42,989 nucleotides of DNA. It comes from BM520 sp964474455 (GTDB taxonomy: Bacteria; Bacteroidota; Bacteroidia; Bacteroidales; BM520). How positions within the stretch are numbered: the first letter of the stretch is position 1; every line of letters starts with the position of its first letter. Location of the stretch: the NCBI GenBank assembly GCA_964474455.1, contig CAYYSU010000023.1, forward strand, positions 1-42,989, written 5' to 3'. The translations under genes and the position numbers were made by a program. This document shows positions 36,254 through 42,989 of this stretch, piece after piece. The notes beneath the pieces were generated by a model, which had not been told where the DNA came from, made no database searches, and saw nothing but the letters and a program-made list of their open reading frames with translations.

Positions 36254-36862
36254 ATGAAAAGTATTTGTATATTTTGTGGCTCTTCCATGGGTTCAAACCC
36301 GATATATCGGAAGGATGCTGAGGAGCTGGGTCGACTGATAGGTGGAAAAGGCTACCGCTTGATTTTTGGTGGCAGTAACATCGGTCTTATGACCGCTATT
36401 GCCGATACAACCATGAAATATGGAGGAGAAACAGTGGGAGTGATGCCGCATCATCTGGCAGCAAAAGAGATCGCACATCAGGGTTTGACAGCCTTTCATA
36501 CCGTGGAAAATATGGCTGAGCGTAAGAAGCTGATGGGCGATTTATCCGATGCTTTTGTTGCTATGCCAGGAGGATTCGGAACACTCGATGAACTCGCAGA
36601 GGTGTTGACGTGGCTACAGCTTAACCTTACCGATAAACCTGTTGCAATTCTGAATACAAATGGCTTTTACGATCATCTGCTAGCGTGGCTCGACCGTTCA
36701 CGTGATGATGGTTTCCTGCGTCCGGAACACCGTCATAACATTATTGTGGCGACCACGCCGCAAGAACTTATGATGAAACTGTTCTCTTTTAAGCATAAGG
36801 AGGTGCACTCCAAATGGGTTGACGAGCTACGAAAAGAGGCCGGTCATGATGTCAAGCTCTGA
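36254..36862 (+). CDS. LOG-family protein (nucleoside 5'-monophosphate phosphoribohydrolase type)
   Basis: Cytoplasmic Rossmann-fold protein of 202 residues. The family signature PGGFGTLDELAEVLTW (PGGxGTxxE) is complete, and the conserved ERKKLM and FGGSNIGLM segments are present. Characterised members cleave the N-glycosidic bond of cytokinin riboside monophosphates or AMP, releasing the base and ribose 5-phosphate. In bacteria the physiological role is often uncertain, and several members act on other nucleotides. The N-terminus MKSICIFCGSSMGSNPIY is typical. The downstream nucleotide-kinase-like gene lies 52 bp away on the same strand and may share its transcript, which would fit a nucleotide salvage or clean-up theme. 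Confidence 0.93.
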   Translation: MKSICIFCGSSMGSNPIYRKDAEELGRLIGGKGYRLIFGGSNIGLMTAIADTTMKYGGETVGVMPHHLAAKEIAHQGLTAFHTVENMAERKKLMGDLSDAFVAMPGGFGTLDELAEVLTWLQLNLTDKPVAILNTNGFYDHLLAWLDRSRDDGFLRPEHRHNIIVATTPQELMMKLFSFKHKEVHSKWVDELRKEAGHDVKL

Positions 36863-36914
36863 TTCTGTTACATGGGTTGAGGTTTTTTATTATTAAAAAA
36901 GATATATAACAGCA

Positions 36915-37472
36915 ATGATAATTATTGGAATAACAGGAACACTGGGTGCTGGAAAAGGAACTATCGTGGAGTATCTTATCGCAAAACATTCCTTCAAGCA
37001 CTATTCGGTGCGTTCCTATCTTATTGAAAGGATCGAAGAGCAAGGGTTGCCAGTGAACCGCGATAGTATGGTGTTGGTAGCCAATGAGTTGCGGGCAAGT
37101 GAGTCACCGTCGTTTATTATTGACGAGCTATACAAAAAAGCTTTGGAAAGCGGAGAAAACTGTATCATCGAGAGTATCCGCACGCCCGGTGAGGTAGTCT
37201 CATTACGCAAAAAAAACAACTTTTGGCTAATAGCCGTGGATGCCGATGCAAGGATACGTTATGACCGTATTTCACATCGTAAATCCGAAACCGACAACAT
37301 TAGCTTTGATGAGTTTGTGGCCAACGAAAAACGCGAGATGACCTCCACCGATCCCAACAAACAAAACCTTTCCAGGTGCATTGAAATGGCTGATTTCCTG
37401 ATCGATAACTCAGGAAGTATTGAAGAACTTCAACGGCGGACAGAGGAGATACTTCTTAGATGTAGAGGGTAG
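36915..37472 (+). CDS. P-loop nucleotide kinase-like protein (dNMP/dephospho-CoA kinase fold)
   Basis: Cytoplasmic P-loop NTPase of 185 residues. Walker A is GTLGAGKGTIVEYL at the very start, followed by the adenylate-kinase-like substrate region HYSVRSYLIERIEEQG and ENCIIESIRTPGEV. The basic lid-like segment RYDRISHRKSETDNISFDEF and the C-terminal ADFLIDNSGSIEELQRRTEEIL match the nucleoside monophosphate and dephospho-CoA kinase group. Related domains are sometimes fused to dCMP deaminases; no deaminase domain is present here. The exact substrate is not known. About 52 bp separates it from the LOG gene, with no TAnnTTTG box between them, so it probably shares that promoter. Confidence 0.82.
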   Translation: MIIIGITGTLGAGKGTIVEYLIAKHSFKHYSVRSYLIERIEEQGLPVNRDSMVLVANELRASESPSFIIDELYKKALESGENCIIESIRTPGEVVSLRKKNNFWLIAVDADARIRYDRISHRKSETDNISFDEFVANEKREMTSTDPNKQNLSRCIEMADFLIDNSGSIEELQRRTEEILLRCRG

Positions 37473-37682
37473 CAAGAGTGCCGCACATCAATAAGAAAAT
37501 ATCAAAAATTTATATGGTTATATCAGACCAGGGGGGGCATGTAATTAATCATATAAACTTGATTATGAAGTGGGATGCCGAATATTTTTATTTTCTCTTC
37601 CTGATTACATTGTTGATTATAAGTGTTTTAGTAATGATTTAAGTATAGTGTTCAATACGTATTTACGATTGGAGTTCATATT
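37473..37682. other. Convergent gap with no clear terminator
   Basis: A 210-bp AT-rich gap between the kinase-like gene and the type B T9SS gene. The only coding candidate is the short ORF at 37514-37642. I see no strong hairpin and no promoter box. Confidence 0.5.
37514..37642 (+). CDS. Possible 42-residue small membrane protein
   Basis: Open frame from an ATG at 37514 (or an internal ATG at 37565 giving 25 residues) to TAA at 37642. Residues 18-42 start MKWDAEYF and run into FYFLFLITLLIISVLVMI, a convincing single membrane helix. There is no Shine-Dalgarno or -7 box, but few genes here have them. It could equally be chance in AT-rich DNA. Too short for firm identification. Confidence 0.25.
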   Translation: MVISDQGGHVINHINLIMKWDAEYFYFLFLITLLIISVLVMI

Positions 37683-39584
37683 TTAATTACGGATCAGGAC
37701 TATTGATCCCGTGAACTTATCGTAAAGCATCTTTTGATCGCAATTCCGGCATTCAACAATAATTCTATAAACATAAACCCCTTCCGGGCAGGGTTCTCCT
37801 TTATAAGTGCCATCCCATCCGATAGACATATTGTTGGTTTCGAATATTTTTTGTCCGTTGCGGGAAAATATTACCATACGGTAATTGTCAAATCCGGTAT
37901 CAGGAAACCAAGGGATAAAAACATCGTTAAGGCCGTCGTTGTCCGGTGAAAAGGCATTGGGACAACGGATATCCGCGAGAGATACATGTAGTGTATCACT
38001 ATTTTTACATCCGTAAATACTGTTTACTTCCACGTGGTAATAACCGCTGTCGGAGATAGCGATGCCGGGAGTTGTTTGTCCGGTATTCCATCGGTAAGAG
38101 TAAAATTCTGATCCCGGAGTAATCTCCGTCTCGGTTCCGGCAAGGAGTTTAAAGTCCTCTCCAAGATCTGGCTTGGGCAGAGGATATATTATCACATCTT
38201 CAGTAATTTTGTGCTGTTTCCCATTGTAGTATATGGCGACATTTATTTTAAAGGTATCGGCAGTTTGAAAGATATGATATGGCTGCATTGCTTTGTCGAA
38301 GCGCCCCGGGAGGCCAGCATCAATGAAATCCCATGTCAGGGAGTCGATAAATATCTGGTTTGTCAGATTAAAGAACGTGGTATCTCCCAGGCAGCTTTTA
38401 TTGTAAGAGATAACCGGTGTTTTTACATGTTTCGCCAACATATTGGGAAGCCCTGCTTTGCATTGCCGTCCTTTCAACGAGAAGTAACTTTCATTGAAGT
38501 TGCAATCCACACCCTGCCTGTTGGGAGAGAGTATTACGCCAATGGAATCCGCATCATTTCTGGCTACATATATCAATCCATCGGGTGCGAGCTGCAACGC
38601 TGTGGCACGGTATTGATAATCTGCGCTGGAAGGAATGGGGGTTATATTTTGCAAATTGTTGACACCGAGAAGGTTAAATTGGAACAGATATGATCCGTTA
38701 CTGGCGCCGGTGAGATAATATGTGCTGGCATAGAGCTTGGTGCCATCGGGAGAAAACTCTACACTATATGCACCTTTGTATAGTTGACGTGATTTCCTTG
38801 GATTACTAACCTCGCCTGTGGAAGCATCGAAGTCGTAAAGTTCAAAAACCTCCTTATCGTAGTATGCAGTGGCTAAAAGAGTCCCATCAGGGCTTGCTTT
38901 CACTGCCCCAACGGGAAGATCCACCATGCCTGCATGCGTTTGTATTACTCCTGTTGGACTGACAACAGGTGTTAAGCTGAGGCCATTTTTTGTGAGTAGA
39001 TATGCGTGCCAGTGATCTGTGTTAAACTCACGGCATATTATCCAATAATCTGTTTCATTGGTGTGTTGCACTACTGTGAGTTTTTCTGTGCTCTTTGCGA
39101 AGACAGGAATATTCTTTTTCAGAACCTCATAGCGGTCTTGATAAACGGAAATAGTAGAATAGCATAGTCCGTTATTACCAACGGGCGGGTTTTGATCCTG
39201 CGTAAAAAGATAAAACAACCCGGGATTCTCCGGAGCTGATACAAAAATAGCATTCTGTGTGGCTTTGTTATGGCCGTAGAGGTTGTCTCCATTGCGAATA
39301 ACATTATGCCTGGCATCCCATATTGTCTCGCCGTTGGTATACATCAACAAATCACCATTGGAGTCGCATAATATGGCACTGCCATTGTTGCTTACCATCT
39401 TATTGTTATCAGTAATTGCCGAAGTAGGGGTGGTGTTAAAGTTCAGTCCGGCATTTTCCCCAAAATACCATATATTCGCCTGTTGTCCTATCCCCGTAAG
39501 GGAAAAAAGAATAAGTATAAATGGCAGTATGGAAATAATGAACCTTTTATAACACATTGTTAGTTTTTTTAGCTGCCGGTTCAT
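37683..39584 (-). CDS. T9SS type B (gliding-motility-type CTD) secreted protein with propeller and PKD-like domains
   Basis: Secreted protein of 633 residues from 39584; an alternative ATG at 39557 (624 residues) also opens a signal peptide (KRFIISILPFILILFSL). I keep 39584 because an AGGA lies at suitable distance and the gap to the upstream gene is only 10 bp. The N-terminal domain (about 35-400) has repeated blocks such as NIWYFGENAGLNFN and SPDGTLLATAYYDKEVFELYDF, typical of a WD40-like propeller. A PKD-like domain (about 415-470, YHIFQTADTFKINVAIYY) follows, then a type B sorting domain opening CPNAFSPDNDGLNDVF (about 540-633), the gliding-motility C-terminal family. Probably exported by T9SS and kept at the surface. 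It appears co-transcribed with the YD-like protein. Confidence 0.9.
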   Translation of the reverse strand: MNRQLKKLTMCYKRFIISILPFILILFSLTGIGQQANIWYFGENAGLNFNTTPTSAITDNNKMVSNNGSAILCDSNGDLLMYTNGETIWDARHNVIRNGDNLYGHNKATQNAIFVSAPENPGLFYLFTQDQNPPVGNNGLCYSTISVYQDRYEVLKKNIPVFAKSTEKLTVVQHTNETDYWIICREFNTDHWHAYLLTKNGLSLTPVVSPTGVIQTHAGMVDLPVGAVKASPDGTLLATAYYDKEVFELYDFDASTGEVSNPRKSRQLYKGAYSVEFSPDGTKLYASTYYLTGASNGSYLFQFNLLGVNNLQNITPIPSSADYQYRATALQLAPDGLIYVARNDADSIGVILSPNRQGVDCNFNESYFSLKGRQCKAGLPNMLAKHVKTPVISYNKSCLGDTTFFNLTNQIFIDSLTWDFIDAGLPGRFDKAMQPYHIFQTADTFKINVAIYYNGKQHKITEDVIIYPLPKPDLGEDFKLLAGTETEITPGSEFYSYRWNTGQTTPGIAISDSGYYHVEVNSIYGCKNSDTLHVSLADIRCPNAFSPDNDGLNDVFIPWFPDTGFDNYRMVIFSRNGQKIFETNNMSIGWDGTYKGEPCPEGVYVYRIIVECRNCDQKMLYDKFTGSIVLIRN

Positions 39585-39594
39585 AAGCTACGTC

Positions 39595-40470
39595 CTACTC
39601 TTCGTATTCATAGGTTAATTGATAATGGTGGCGGATTCCTTTTTCGGGAATGCTTATCAATATTTCTGATGATGACACGCGATCTTTGTCATCATAATTA
39701 CGTTTTACCTTATTTATAAGATTTTCAGCTACGTCGTATACCTCATGAACCGTAACTTGTTTGTTTTCATTATATTGAATTTTTGCAATATTATTTTTTA
39801 ATGTTGTTTCTTCATGGATCTCTTTCGGCATCCCGTTGTCACCATAGGTATATGTATTTCTCTCGATTATCTTACCATCTTCATTAAGAAGTATCTCTTT
39901 GAACACTGTGCCATCCTCATTATACTCTATTTCGAGTGTCTCGTTTTCCCCTTCCAGATTCAATGCGACTTTTTTAATAAGCCTGTTTTGTTCATCCCAG
40001 GTGTACTGTTCATCGGCTTCTATTTCACCATCTTCATCATAAACAGTATGCTTGGCAACTTTACCATTTTTATATGATATAACTTCTCTTGCACCGGCTT
40101 CACCTTCATCGTCAGTTGTTTTACGTTCTATAATATTTCCGTCAGCATCATAAAAAATCTCTGTGGTATCAACAGCACCGTCGATGTAGTACTGTAGCTC
40201 TTTTACCACTCTTCCATTATCATCATACTCCCATGCCTTGTTTTCAACAACCTCCATGTTGTCAGTGATTTGTTCTTCAACGATGAGGTTTTTGTTGTTA
40301 AACCGGCTTACTGTTTTTTGCTCTACCGTTCCGTCAGGGTGATATTCAATCTGAAGAACCTTGTTTCCATTGGCGTCGTATTCGGTATATTCTCTCAGGA
40401 ATTTTTGCGTATTTTTTTCGAGCATAAACTCCTCGTCGGCGATGTTTTGTCTGTATATTTTTGTTTTCAT
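39595..40470 (-). CDS. Cytoplasmic YD-like repeat protein of unknown function
   Basis: Protein of 291 residues from the ATG at 40470; the longer start at 40497 adds nine residues without support. It has no signal peptide, lipobox or membrane helix, so it is predicted to be cytoplasmic. The sequence is a run of about ten tandem beta-hairpin repeats of roughly 20-22 residues, for example EYDANGNKVLQIEYHPDGTV, FYDADGNIIERKTTDDEGE and EYNEDGTVFKEILLNEDGK. The repeats resemble RHS/YD and MORN-like units but lack Rhs catalytic or toxin domains. It is highly acidic. It ends 10 bp before the type B T9SS gene and is divergent from the prolyl oligopeptidase gene, from which a symmetric control region separates it. 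Function unknown. Confidence 0.75.
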   Translation of the reverse strand: MKTKIYRQNIADEEFMLEKNTQKFLREYTEYDANGNKVLQIEYHPDGTVEQKTVSRFNNKNLIVEEQITDNMEVVENKAWEYDDNGRVVKELQYYIDGAVDTTEIFYDADGNIIERKTTDDEGEAGAREVISYKNGKVAKHTVYDEDGEIEADEQYTWDEQNRLIKKVALNLEGENETLEIEYNEDGTVFKEILLNEDGKIIERNTYTYGDNGMPKEIHEETTLKNNIAKIQYNENKQVTVHEVYDVAENLINKVKRNYDDKDRVSSSEILISIPEKGIRHHYQLTYEYEE

Positions 40471-40473
40471 ATT

Positions 40474-40569
40474 TATGGGTTTTAATATATGTAACAATCT
40501 TGATTTGATTCCGTTCTTATTTATTGTGTAAATTTACACGAAATTTAAAAACAATATGCAAAACCCATA
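40474..40569. repeat. 10-bp inverted repeat framing the divergent intergenic region
   Basis: Perfect inverted repeat arms TATGGGTTTT (40474-40483) and AAAACCCATA (40560-40569). Each lies 3 to 5 bp from the start codon of its gene, so both messages carry AAAACCCATA just before ATG. A 14-bp perfect palindrome, GTGTAAATTTACAC, sits at 40526-40539 between them. Confidence 0.55.
40504..40536 (+). promoter_or_regulatory. Promoter for the prolyl oligopeptidase gene, overlapping a palindrome
   Basis: A -33 TTTG (40504-40507) and a -7 TAAATTTA (40529-40536, one mismatch to TAnnTTTG) are 21 bp apart, the expected spacing. The -7 box lies inside the palindrome GTGTAAATTTACAC, so a bound repressor would block it. 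Confidence 0.45.
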
Positions 40570-40574
40570 AGACT

Positions 40575-42695
40575 ATGAAAAAAATTACTTTTGCTATCAT
40601 GTTATTTTCACTTGCCATGATTGTGTCATGCACACCACAAAAGCAGCGTCCTGAATACCCTCAGACCCCAAAGGGGGATGTTGTTGATGAATATTTTGGG
40701 AATAAAGTTGCCGATCCATACCGGTGGCTCGAAGACGATATGTCGGAAGAGACTGCCCAATGGGTTGATGCGCAAAATAAGGTAACTTTTGAATATCTGC
40801 ACTCTATTGAAGGTAGAGAATCAGTGAAGTCACGTCTCACGGAGATATGGGATTATCCAAAGGTTGGCTCACCCTGGAAATCCGGCGGGCGATGGTTCGT
40901 AATGAAAAATACCGGCTTGCAAAATCAGTATGTTATATATCTTCTTAAGGATTACAACGACAGAGAAGGTGAAATACTCCTTGATCCCAACACCCTCTCT
41001 GATGATGGCACTGTCTCTCTGGCCGGAATGAGTGTTTCCGATGACGGCAAATATTTGGCTTATAGCATATCCCGCGGCGGCTCCGATTGGAATGAAGCTT
41101 TTGTGATGGATATCGATTCCAGGGAGACGCTGGAAGATCATATCCAATGGATTAAATTTTCCGGTATTGAGTGGTATAAAAACGGCTTCTATTACAGCAG
41201 ATATCCTGAACCTAAAGAGGGTGACGCTTTGAAGGGCGTAAACGAAAACAGCATGGTATATTATCATGCCATTGGTACTCCACAGGAAAATGATCTCCTT
41301 GTATATCAGGATCCCATGCACCCGCTCTGGGGTTTTGGTGTCAGCCTCACAGAAGATCAGGATTATATGCTGCTCTATACCACAGAATCGACCTCAGGAA
41401 ATGCTCTTGCATATAGAAAAACCAGTAATCCTGAAGGTAAGTTTACTCCTATAGTTGAGTCTTTTGATAAGGATTACAGTGTTCTGGATATCATAAATGG
41501 TAAATTCTATGTCCTGACAAATGATAGCGCACCCAATTATCGACTCATCGCAATCGACCCTGAGGCTCCACAGAGAGAGAATTGGACGGATGTCATTCCT
41601 GAAAAAGAGAATGTCCTCAGAGGTGTTCAGCTTACTGGCGGAAAAATGTTTGCCTCTTATATGAAAGATGCTCATAGCAAAATAGAAGTTTATCAGTACG
41701 ATGGCTCTTATCTGTATGATGTGGAGGCCGGTATTGGCTCTATCAGCGGTTTCGGTGGTAAGAAAGATGACAATATCACCTTCTACAGTTTTACCTCATA
41801 TACTACACCATCAATTATTTATAAATATGATGTTGCTAAGAATGAATCAGAAGAGTTTGATCGTTCAGCAATAAAATTCGATTCCGATTCTTATGAAACA
41901 GAGCAGGTTTTCTATACCAGCGCCGACGGCACAAAAGTACCTATGTTTATAACACATAAAAAAGGCCTAAAAATGAATGGTGACAATCCTACATTGCTAT
42001 ATGGTTATGGTGGTTTTAATATCAGTCTTACGCCGGGATTTCGTATCTCAATTATTCCTTTGTTGGAAAATGGTGGCGTATATGCTGTTGCCAACCTACG
42101 TGGCGGTGGAGAATATGGTGAAGAGTGGCACAAAGCAGGTACTATCATGCAGAAACAAAATGTATTTGATGATTTTATCGCCGCGGCAGAATACCTCATC
42201 GATAACAAATACACCTCTTCAAAGAAACTGGCTATAAAAGGTGGCTCCAACGGTGGTTTGCTGGTGGGTGCTGTTACCAATCAGCGGCCTGATCTTTTTG
42301 CTGTTGCTCTTCCTGCTGTTGGGGTAATGGATATGCTCAGATATCATAAATTTACCATCGGCCGCTACTGGGCTACCGATTATGGTACATCCGAAGACAG
42401 CGAAGCGATGTTTAATTATCTGATGACCTACTCTCCTTTACATACCATAATGTCAGATGTGGAATACCCGGCAGTTCTTGTTACCACTGCCGATCACGAC
42501 GACCGTGTAGTTCCTGCTCACTCCTTTAAATATATCGCAGCTCTGCAGGAAACTTATACAGGTGCTAACCCTGTGATGATCCGTATTGAAACGAAAGCAG
42601 GTCATGGCTCAGGAAAACCGACTGAAAAAGTTATTGAAGAGATTGCTGATGAATATGCTTTTATCTTTGATAATATGAGTGTTATTCCTTACTAA
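40575..42695 (+). CDS. Prolyl oligopeptidase-family lipoprotein (S9A)
   Basis: Serine peptidase of 706 residues from the ATG at 40575; the frame also opens at a TTG at 40524, which I reject because the ATG starts a lipoprotein signal (MKKITFAIMLFSLAMIVSC, lipidated Cys19). The beta-propeller domain (about 70-430) limits access to the active site. The alpha/beta-hydrolase domain (about 440-706) holds catalytic Ser558 in GGSNGGLLVGA, the Asp in TTADHDDRVVPAHS and the His in KAGHGSGKPTEKVIEE. The triad and order match prolyl oligopeptidases, which cleave short peptides after proline. It probably acts in the periplasm on small peptides, possibly products of larger surface proteases, though that link is inferred. 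It has its own promoter and terminator. Confidence 0.95.
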   Translation: MKKITFAIMLFSLAMIVSCTPQKQRPEYPQTPKGDVVDEYFGNKVADPYRWLEDDMSEETAQWVDAQNKVTFEYLHSIEGRESVKSRLTEIWDYPKVGSPWKSGGRWFVMKNTGLQNQYVIYLLKDYNDREGEILLDPNTLSDDGTVSLAGMSVSDDGKYLAYSISRGGSDWNEAFVMDIDSRETLEDHIQWIKFSGIEWYKNGFYYSRYPEPKEGDALKGVNENSMVYYHAIGTPQENDLLVYQDPMHPLWGFGVSLTEDQDYMLLYTTESTSGNALAYRKTSNPEGKFTPIVESFDKDYSVLDIINGKFYVLTNDSAPNYRLIAIDPEAPQRENWTDVIPEKENVLRGVQLTGGKMFASYMKDAHSKIEVYQYDGSYLYDVEAGIGSISGFGGKKDDNITFYSFTSYTTPSIIYKYDVAKNESEEFDRSAIKFDSDSYETEQVFYTSADGTKVPMFITHKKGLKMNGDNPTLLYGYGGFNISLTPGFRISIIPLLENGGVYAVANLRGGGEYGEEWHKAGTIMQKQNVFDDFIAAAEYLIDNKYTSSKKLAIKGGSNGGLLVGAVTNQRPDLFAVALPAVGVMDMLRYHKFTIGRYWATDYGTSEDSEAMFNYLMTYSPLHTIMSDVEYPAVLVTTADHDDRVVPAHSFKYIAALQETYTGANPVMIRIETKAGHGSGKPTEKVIEEIADEYAFIFDNMSVIPY

Positions 42696-42716
42696 AAATA
42701 TAGTAGTTATCATGAT

Positions 42717-42750
42717 AAACGGAGTCCTGTTCGCAGGATTCCGTTTTATT
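42717..42750 (+). terminator. Rho-independent terminator with UUCG loop
   Basis: Thirteen-pair stem (AAACGGAGTCCTG with CAGGATTCCGTTT, one G-T pair) closed by a TTCG tetraloop and followed by TTTTATT, 22 bp after the prolyl oligopeptidase stop codon. UUCG loops are unusually stable. Only the plus strand shows a T run. Confidence 0.92.
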
Positions 42751-42989
42751 GAAAAGCAGAAAATTAGCAGTAACAAAATTGTTATTTATGTTTATCTGAA
42801 TTTCATGTGCTATTGAAAAGTGCTCCCTAAAGGATTTTTTTCTTGCGGCGGAGCCTGAAAAAGATAGAATTTTTTTGCTAGATGCTCATGACCTAAGGCT
42901 TTCGGTTATTCTATTATCACTTTTTTTGTCATTTCGTATCCACCCTACCAACCACGTATAGGTTATAGCGAGTAAAATATTATTAACGG
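42751..42989. other. Window end, no recognisable gene
   Basis: About 240 bases of AT-rich DNA after the terminator. I see no ORF over 30 codons with a start, no RNA gene and no promoter box. A 23-base segment at 42935-42957 resembles, in inverted orientation, 29-51 at the other end. Confidence 0.4.

Noticed and set aside
1..42989. tRNA, rRNA, insertion sequence or prophage genes
   Set aside because: No cloverleaf, ribosomal sequence, transposase or phage protein was recognised on either strand by reading.

Overview
The window is a stretch of chromosome from a member of the Bacteroidota. Several independent signs agree. Six or seven secreted proteins end in type IX secretion system (T9SS) C-terminal sorting domains. 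Two gingipain-like C25 peptidases are present. Start codons mostly lack Shine-Dalgarno sequences, and most intergenic gaps carry the Bacteroidota -7 promoter element TAnnTTTG. The genus cannot be fixed from the sequence alone; a marine or anaerobic relative of Marinilabiliales or Flavobacteriia fits. Twenty-three convincing protein genes fill almost all of the window. I see no tRNA, rRNA, CRISPR array or intact insertion sequence. No gene-free stretch exceeds 300 bases.

Region 1 (1-16.3 kb, all on the minus strand). In transcription order it holds a small lamin-tail-domain (LTD) protein with a hydrophobic C-terminal anchor, then a 1762-residue and a 1407-residue T9SS mosaic built from LTD, PKD, FN3-like and choice-of-anchor-J modules. 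A smaller T9SS protein follows 12 bp behind the second mosaic. After a strong terminator come a Bacteroidota-specific exported protein and, 4 bp later, a TPR hybrid sensor histidine kinase. The whole block looks built by duplication and shuffling of surface-protein modules.

Region 2 (16.4-21.1 kb). This is housekeeping: dnaK with an unusual palindrome upstream, a lipoprotein gene, and a divergent panB-rluA pair (pantothenate synthesis and RNA pseudouridylation) joined by a TAATG overlap.

Region 3 (21.2-33.2 kb, minus strand). Two tandem gingipain-like C25 cysteine peptidases with T9SS sorting domains sit downstream of a tight four-gene cluster: rbfA, a SAM methyltransferase, a LolC/E-like permease and a secreted beta-helix T9SS protein.

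Region 4 (33.3-43 kb). An MsbA-like ABC exporter converges on a mannose-6-phosphate isomerase. LOG-family and nucleotide-kinase-like genes follow, then a type B T9SS protein with a YD-like repeat protein. Divergent from the latter is a lipoprotein prolyl oligopeptidase whose terminator has a UUCG loop.

Taken together, the region mixes core metabolism with a large investment in exported surface proteins and proteases. The most interesting signals are three: a pair of paralogous LTD domains carrying two different sorting signals; a symmetric divergent control region between the YD-repeat and peptidase genes; and a palindrome that is not CIRCE upstream of dnaK.
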